Source: Streptomyces spiralis (GTDB taxonomy: Bacteria; Actinomycetota; Actinomycetes; Streptomycetales; Streptomycetaceae). From it: 64,000 nucleotides of DNA. The translations under genes were made by a program, and so were the position numbers. The notes beneath the pieces are model-generated. The model was given only the letters and a program-made list of their open reading frames with translations, had not been told where the DNA came from and searched no databases. The stretch covers positions 91,358-155,357 of the forward strand of contig NZ_BNBC01000020.1 of NCBI RefSeq assembly GCF_014654675.1, written 5' to 3'. How positions within the stretch are numbered: the first letter of the stretch is position 1; every line of letters begins with the position of its first letter. Below are positions 59,138 through 64,000 of the stretch, piece after piece.

Positions 59138-61189
59138 GTGGCTGACGTACCCGCCGATCTTGCCGCAGTGTGGCCGCGAGTACTGGAGCAACTTCTCGGG
59201 GAGGGCCGCGGACAGGGCGTCGAGGCGAAGGACGAGCACTGGATCCGCCGCTGCCAGCCGCTCGCGCTGGTCGCGGACACCGCCCTGCTCGCCGTTCCGA
59301 ACGAGTTCGCGAAGGGCGTCCTGGAGGGCCGGCTGGCCCCGATCGTCAGCGACACGCTGAGCCGGGAGTGCGGCCGCCCCATCCGTATCGCGATCACCGT
59401 CGACAGCTCCGTCGGCGAACCCCAGAACCCCACGCCTCCGGCGCCCGGCTCGCGCTACGAGGAGCAGCAGCTGCCCTCTGGCCAGGGAGGCGGCTACGAG
59501 GGCTACGGCCGCCACCGCGGCGAGCCACGCCCCGACAGCCACCGCCCTTCGGGTCGCGCCGACCAGCGCCCGGGCGGCTCCGGCGAGCCACTGCCGCCGC
59601 CGCGCACGGGCCCGCAGCAGGACGACGGCACGGATTCACTGCCGACCGCCCGCCCGGCCTACCCCTCGGACTACCAGGACTACCAGCGCCCCGAGCCCGG
59701 CGCCTGGCCGCGCGCCGGCCAGGACGACTACGGCTGGCAGCAGCAGCGGCTCGGCTTCCCGGAGCGGGACCCCTACGCGTCGCCGGGCGGGCAGGACGCG
59801 TACGGCCCGCGCGACGGCTACGGCCAGCAGGACTCGTACGGCCAGCAGGATTCGTACGGCTCGCAGGACCCGTACGGACCCGGCAAGGACTCCTACCCGG
59901 GGTCGCAGGACTACCGTCCGCGACCGATGGACCGCGCGCCGTACGACCAGCCACGCTCCGATTACGACTCCTCCCGCGCCGACTACGACCAGCGGGACTA
60001 CGACCAGCGGGACGGCGGGCGCCGGGAGCTGCCCGAGCCTCCGGCGGGCTCCGGGCCGGTGCGCCGTGGGGGACCCGCGGGCCCGAGCCCGTCCGGCACC
60101 GGCGGCGTGGGCCCTTCGTCCGGGCAGCCCGCGCCGGCGAGCGGCCCGGGCGAGCCGACCGCGCGGCTGAACCCGAAGTACCTCTTCGACACCTTCGTCA
60201 TCGGCGCGTCCAACCGCTTCGCGCACGCGGCGGCGGTCGCCGTCGCCGAGGCGCCGGCCAAGGCGTACAACCCGCTCTTCATCTACGGCGAGTCGGGACT
60301 CGGCAAGACGCACCTGCTGCACGCGATCGGTCACTACGCACGCAGCCTGTACCCGGGCACGCGCGTGCGGTACGTGAGCTCGGAGGAGTTCACCAACGAG
60401 TTCATCAACTCCATCCGCGACGGCAAGGGCGACAGCTTCCGCAAGCGCTACCGCGAGATGGACATCCTGCTCGTCGACGACATCCAGTTCCTGGCGGACA
60501 AGGAGTCGACGCAGGAGGAGTTCTTCCACACCTTCAACACGCTCCACAACGCCAACAAGCAGATCGTGCTCTCCAGCGACCGGCCGCCCAAGCAGCTGGT
60601 GACGCTGGAGGACCGGCTGCGGAACCGTTTCGAGTGGGGTCTGATCACGGACGTCCAGCCGCCCGAGCTGGAGACGCGCATCGCGATCCTGCGCAAGAAG
60701 GCGGTGCAGGAGCAGCTGAACGCCCCGCCGGAGGTGCTGGAGTTCATCGCCTCCCGGATCTCGCGGAACATCCGTGAGCTGGAGGGCGCGCTGATCCGGG
60801 TGACGGCGTTCGCCTCGCTCAACCGGCAGCCGGTGGACCTGGGCCTGACGGAGATCGTCCTCAAGGACCTCATCCCGGGCGGCGAGGACACGGCCCCGGA
60901 GATCACGGCGAGCGCCATCATGGCCGAGACCGCCCAGTACTTCGGGCTGACGGTGGAGGACCTGTGCGGCACCTCGCGCGGGCGCGCGCTGGTGACCGCC
61001 CGGCAGATCGCCATGTACCTGTGCCGTGAGCTGACCGACCTGTCGCTGCCGAAGATCGGCGCGCAGTTCGGCGGACGCGACCACACGACCGTCATGCACG
61101 CCGACCGCAAGATCCGCGCGCTGATGGCGGAGCGGCGCTCGATCTACAACCAGGTCACCGAGCTGACCAACCGCATCAAGAACGGCTGA
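59138..61189 (+). CDS. dnaA: Chromosomal replication initiator DnaA
   Basis: A 683-residue initiator that binds DnaA boxes at oriC, opens the DNA and recruits DnaB. Domain I starts VADVPADLAAVWPRVLEQLL. Domain II is a very long linker (residues about 95–340) rich in Tyr/Gly/Asp/Gln with YGQQDS-type repeats, a Streptomyces trait. Domain III has Walker A GESGLGKTHLLHAI (near 384) and Walker B ILLVDDIQFLADKE. Domain IV carries the box-binding FGGRDHTTVMHADRKI. Start GTG at 59138 after GAGAGAG. An oriC region follows directly. Confidence 0.98.
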   Translation: MADVPADLAAVWPRVLEQLLGEGRGQGVEAKDEHWIRRCQPLALVADTALLAVPNEFAKGVLEGRLAPIVSDTLSRECGRPIRIAITVDSSVGEPQNPTPPAPGSRYEEQQLPSGQGGGYEGYGRHRGEPRPDSHRPSGRADQRPGGSGEPLPPPRTGPQQDDGTDSLPTARPAYPSDYQDYQRPEPGAWPRAGQDDYGWQQQRLGFPERDPYASPGGQDAYGPRDGYGQQDSYGQQDSYGSQDPYGPGKDSYPGSQDYRPRPMDRAPYDQPRSDYDSSRADYDQRDYDQRDGGRRELPEPPAGSGPVRRGGPAGPSPSGTGGVGPSSGQPAPASGPGEPTARLNPKYLFDTFVIGASNRFAHAAAVAVAEAPAKAYNPLFIYGESGLGKTHLLHAIGHYARSLYPGTRVRYVSSEEFTNEFINSIRDGKGDSFRKRYREMDILLVDDIQFLADKESTQEEFFHTFNTLHNANKQIVLSSDRPPKQLVTLEDRLRNRFEWGLITDVQPPELETRIAILRKKAVQEQLNAPPEVLEFIASRISRNIRELEGALIRVTAFASLNRQPVDLGLTEIVLKDLIPGGEDTAPEITASAIMAETAQYFGLTVEDLCGTSRGRALVTARQIAMYLCRELTDLSLPKIGAQFGGRDHTTVMHADRKIRALMAERRSIYNQVTELTNRIKNG

Positions 61190-61209
61190 CGGCCGCCGAG
61201 AGCAGCGCC

Positions 61210-61247
61210 GAGGGCGCCCCGGGGAACCGACTCCCCGGGGCGCCCTC
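61210..61247 (+). terminator. dnaA terminator
   Basis: GAGGGCGCCCCGGGG and CCCCGGGGCGCCCTC form a perfect 15-bp stem (16 with the next A–T pair), 20 nt after the dnaA stop, followed by TTG. It shields oriC from dnaA transcription. Confidence 0.9.
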
Positions 61248-62153
61248 TTGCATGCGTCGGGGGCCTCGCCCCGGGCCTCCAGGACTGTCGATCGCACTCC
61301 CAGGTGGACTCCCAGGACAGTCGATCGGGCCCCGAGACCGTCGATCGAGGGGCGACGCCACCCACCGCCACGCACAGCCACCCACAGCGCGGTGTTCGAT
61401 TAAATGCCTGGTTACGGCCGCTCTCCACAGATTCGGTGACTTTCTTCCGTCCACATCCTGGGGACTGCGAAGTTGTCCCGAACGGCATCCACAGGCATGC
61501 CACGGCACAGCCATCGCTCCAGCTCAGCAGCCTGTGGACTCGTGGACGAGCGATCTCCACAGACTGTGGACGAAGCGGAGATCCACAGGCTGTGCACGAA
61601 GTTGTCCACGGGCAACCCACAGGCTGCGCCCCGTTGTCCCCAATGATCCGCCCGTTCTCCACATCCCTGTCCACTGTTCGGCAACGCGACGCCCCCGGTC
61701 ACCGCGTCGAGTGAAAGCCGTCACACGAAGCTGCCGGATTGGGGTGTGGGAAACGTGGGTAAATCTGGGGACGCAGCTGGGGAGAACTGGCCTCAGGCTG
61801 TGGGTGGGGTGTGCAGAACTTCCTGTTCTCCACAGAAACCCCGAGTTGTCCACTGCCGTCGCCCACAGGGCCCGTGGACAAAATTTCCGCGCTGAGCTGG
61901 GCAAACGTGGTTATCCACGGTATCCACAGGCCCTACTACTACTCCCGACTAGAGAGAGTGCGGAATTCGTTTCGAAGCGGGTCCTGTGCACAACTTGCCC
62001 GCCGGACCCCGACCGTCCCTCGGAGCGACTTGACCCCGACAGGCACCTACTGTCAGTGGCGTGCGTCAGACTGGTCCCCGGTGTCCTTCCCGTCGCAGTG
62101 GGTGGTGACACCGAGTCGGAGGACTCAGTAGCAACAGCAGGAGGCGGCTTACG
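61248..62153. other. oriC: Origin of replication (oriC)
   Basis: The dnaA–dnaN gap, about 0.9 kb, holds about 20 DnaA boxes in both orientations. Clear ones (9-mers): 61421 CTCTCCACA, 61447 CCGTCCACA, 61485 GCATCCACA, 61553 ATCTCCACA, 61579 AGATCCACA, 61602 TTGTCCACG, 61634 TTGTCCCCA, 61655 TTCTCCACA, 61667 CTGTCCACT, 61826 TTCTCCACA, 61846 TTGTCCACT, 61911 TTATCCACG and 61920 GTATCCACA; in reverse orientation 61533, 61541, 61565, 61591, 61873 (TTGTCCACG) and 61985 (TTGTGCACA). A roughly 150-bp stretch (61676–61825) almost free of boxes splits two groups. This matches the known Streptomyces oriC layout. No protein gene is visible in it. Confidence 0.95.
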
Positions 62154-63284
62154 GTGAAGATCCGGGTGGAACGCGACGTACTCGCGGAGGCAGTGGCCTG
62201 GGCGGCACGCAGCCTCCCGGCCCGTCCGCCGGCGCCTGTTCTCGCCGGCCTCCTGCTGAAGGCCGAGGACGGCCAGCTGAGCCTGTCGAGCTTCGACTAC
62301 GAGGTCTCCGCCCGGGTGTCGGTGGAGGCCGAGGTCGAGGAGGAGGGCACGGTCCTCGTCTCCGGCCGACTGCTCGCCGACATCTCCCGTGCCCTGCCCA
62401 ACCGCCCGGTGGAGATTTCCACAGACGGTGTACGGGCGACGGTGGTCTGCGGCTCCTCCCGCTTCACGCTCCACACACTGCCTGTGGAGGAGTACCCGGC
62501 GCTGCCGCAGATGCCGAACGCCACGGGCACGGTCCCCGGCGAGGTCTTCGCGGCCGCCGTCGCGCAGGTGGCCATCGCCGCCGGCCGCGACGACACGCTG
62601 CCCGTCCTGACCGGTGTGCGCATCGAGATCGAGGGCGACACGGTCACGCTGGCCTCCACCGACCGCTACCGCTTCGCGGTCCGCGAGTTCCTGTGGAAGC
62701 CGGAGAACCCGGACGCCTCCGCGGTCGCCCTGGTGCCCGCCAAGACCCTGCTGGACACCGCCAAGGCGCTGACCAGCGGTGACAGCGTGATCCTGGCGCT
62801 TTCCGGCTCGGGTGCCGGTGAGGGCCTGATCGGTTTCGAGGGCGCTGGCCGCCGGACGACCACCCGGCTCCTCGAAGGCGACCTGCCGAAGTACCGCACG
62901 CTGTTCCCGACGGAGTTCAACTCGGTCGCCACCATCGAGACCGCCCCCTTCGTGGAGGCCGTCAAGCGCGTGGCCCTGGTCGCGGAGCGCAACACCCCGG
63001 TGCGCCTGAGCTTCGAGCAGGGCGTGCTGATCCTGGAGGCCGGCTCCAGCGACGACGCACAGGCTGTGGAAAGGGTCGACGCCCACCTCGAGGGCGACGA
63101 CATCTCCATCGCCTTCAACCCCACGTTCCTGCTGGACGGTCTGAGCGCGATCGACTCCCCGGTGGCCCAGCTGTCCTTCACGACCTCCACCAAGCCGGCG
63201 CTGCTCAGCGGCAAGCCGGCGATGGACGCGGAGGCGGACGAGGCCTACAAGTACCTGATCATGCCGGTGCGGTTGAGCGGCTGA
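62154..63284 (+). CDS. dnaN: DNA polymerase III beta subunit (sliding clamp)
   Basis: The 376-residue ring-forming processivity clamp that tethers polymerase III to DNA. Start GTG at 62154 (VKIRVERDVLAEAVAWAARS) with AGGAGG 9 nt upstream. The three clamp domains have their normal lengths; landmarks include TGVRIEIEGDTVTLASTDRY and, at the end, YKYLIMPVRLSG, the hydrophobic C-terminus that forms the partner-binding pocket. DnaA-box-like sequences (for example TTTCCACAGA near 62417) occur within the gene. It is followed by a palindromic terminator. Confidence 0.98.
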   Translation: MKIRVERDVLAEAVAWAARSLPARPPAPVLAGLLLKAEDGQLSLSSFDYEVSARVSVEAEVEEEGTVLVSGRLLADISRALPNRPVEISTDGVRATVVCGSSRFTLHTLPVEEYPALPQMPNATGTVPGEVFAAAVAQVAIAAGRDDTLPVLTGVRIEIEGDTVTLASTDRYRFAVREFLWKPENPDASAVALVPAKTLLDTAKALTSGDSVILALSGSGAGEGLIGFEGAGRRTTTRLLEGDLPKYRTLFPTEFNSVATIETAPFVEAVKRVALVAERNTPVRLSFEQGVLILEAGSSDDAQAVERVDAHLEGDDISIAFNPTFLLDGLSAIDSPVAQLSFTTSTKPALLSGKPAMDAEADEAYKYLIMPVRLSG

Positions 63285-63301
63285 GCTGCTCGCAGTGGCG
63301 G

Positions 63302-63328
63302 CGCCGGTCCACAGCCTGTGGACCGGCG
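63302..63328 (+). terminator. dnaN terminator, made of two facing TCCACAG units
   Basis: CGCCGGTCCACAG and CTGTGGACCGGCG form a perfect 13-bp inverted repeat around one C, 17 bp after the dnaN stop. Each arm contains a weak DnaA-box-like GGTCCACAG. Confidence 0.75.
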
Positions 63329-63461
63329 TGCGACGAAGTCGCAGGTGAGGGCGTACGTTTGAGCGCGTATGCCCACGGATGTGCGCGAGAGTCCGGGTTT
63401 AGGCTCGGACGCGGGTACGAATGTGCCCTCACGCCACGTCGCACACCTAAGGACACAACTG

Positions 63462-64000
63462 ATGGAGCTCGGTCTCGTCGGCCTCGGCAAGATGGGCGGC
63501 AACATGCGCGAGCGGATCCGCCGCGCGGGCCACACCGTCATCGGATACGACCGCAACCCGGACCTCGCGGACGTCCACAGCCTGCAAGAGCTTGTGGAGA
63601 AGCTGCAGGGCCCGCGCGTGGTCTGGGTGATGGTTCCGGCCGGTGCCCCGACCCAGTCGACCATCGACGAGCTCGCCGAGCTGCTGCAGCCCGGTGACGT
63701 GGTCGTGGACGGCGGGAACTCGCGTTGGACGGACGACGAGAAGCACGCGAAGGAGCTGGCCGCCAAGGGCATAGGCTTCGTCGACTGCGGCGTCTCCGGC
63801 GGTGTCTGGGGCCTGGAGAACGGCTACGCGCTGATGTACGGCGGTGACCCGGAGAACGTCGCCAAGGTGCAGCCGGTCTTCGACGCGCTCAAGCCGGAGG
63901 GCGACTTCGGCTCGGTGCACGCCGGCAAGGTCGGCGCGGGCCACTTCGCGAAGATGGTCCACAACGGCATCGAGTACGCGATGATGCAGGCCTACGCCGA
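63462..64000 (+). CDS. gnd: 6-Phosphogluconate dehydrogenase (GntZ/YqeC type), 3'-truncated by window edge
   Basis: The first 179 residues of a decarboxylating 6-phosphogluconate dehydrogenase, which gives ribulose 5-phosphate and reduced cofactor. The Rossmann motif is LGLVGLGKMGGNMRERIRRA; DGGNSRWTDDEKHAKEL, CGVSGGVWGLENGYALMYGG and KMVHNGIEYAMMQAYA are the substrate-binding blocks. It looks like the shorter, often NAD-dependent group. Start ATG at 63462 after AAGGACACAACTG. A gnd gene between dnaN and recF is standard in Streptomyces. The gene continues beyond the window. Confidence 0.95.
   Translation, partial: MELGLVGLGKMGGNMRERIRRAGHTVIGYDRNPDLADVHSLQELVEKLQGPRVVWVMVPAGAPTQSTIDELAELLQPGDVVVDGGNSRWTDDEKHAKELAAKGIGFVDCGVSGGVWGLENGYALMYGGDPENVAKVQPVFDALKPEGDFGSVHAGKVGAGHFAKMVHNGIEYAMMQAYA

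Noticed and set aside
59762..59905. Tandem TACGGCCAGCAGGACTCG-like DNA repeats
   Set aside because: They encode the repetitive linker domain II of DnaA; this is protein low complexity, not a mobile or CRISPR-like repeat.

Overview
The window is high-GC actinobacterial DNA, and gene content and order point to the oriC-proximal core of a Streptomyces chromosome. The rpmH–dnaA–oriC–dnaN–gnd block lies at the right end, and the rnpA–yidD–yidC–jag–rsmG–parA–parB string reads away from it. Genes typical of the genus are present (ssgA/ssgR, sigM–rsmA, a trxBA pair with a SigR-type promoter, an LppU/SCO3897-family protein). Starts are often GTG, and TTA codons are almost absent. I assigned genus from these features, not from a database search.

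Left part (1–20.9 kb): cytochrome bd oxidase (cydAB) under a perfect Rex operator; a HisC-type aminotransferase; a LacI regulator with a TTA codon; a PPP-type phosphoesterase; thiC with a TPP-riboswitch-like leader; a YibE/F membrane protein; the sporulation genes ssgA and ssgR; small membrane and cupin proteins; a Cys/Met PLP enzyme beside a LysR regulator that also has a TTA codon; a Nudix protein; GNAT enzymes; an HbpS-like protein; and a divergent MFS/MarR pair.

Middle (20.9–41.6 kb): a serine beta-lactamase-like enzyme, a RibD/DHFR-like reductase, the replicative helicase dnaB with a DnaA-box cluster upstream, a MATE exporter, the rpsF–ssb–rpsR–rplI operon, femX with an alanine-racemase-like gene, a polytopic glycosyltransferase, a class A PBP, a PadR regulator with a perfect palindromic operator upstream of inositol-phosphate synthase, an MFS protein, an LppU/SCO3897 protein and the CCA-adding enzyme.

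Right part (41.6–64 kb): a co-directional envelope and redox cluster (DUF6049, murJ, a membrane pseudokinase, sigM, rsmA, trxB, trxA), a GNAT enzyme, parB–parA, rsmG, jag, yidC, yidD, rnpA and rpmH, then dnaA, oriC with about twenty DnaA boxes, dnaN and the start of gnd.

The feature that ties the window together is a dispersed array of ParB-binding sites: twelve exact GTTTCACGTGAAAC copies and four one-mismatch copies between 2.2 and 55.1 kb. Some sit inside genes, always read as V-S/P-R-E-T; others are the exact centres of long palindromes between convergent genes. With parAB and oriC alongside, this is the chromosome-segregation centre. DnaA boxes also occur outside oriC, upstream of dnaB, parA and dnaA. 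No insertion sequence, prophage, CRISPR array, tRNA or rRNA gene was found.
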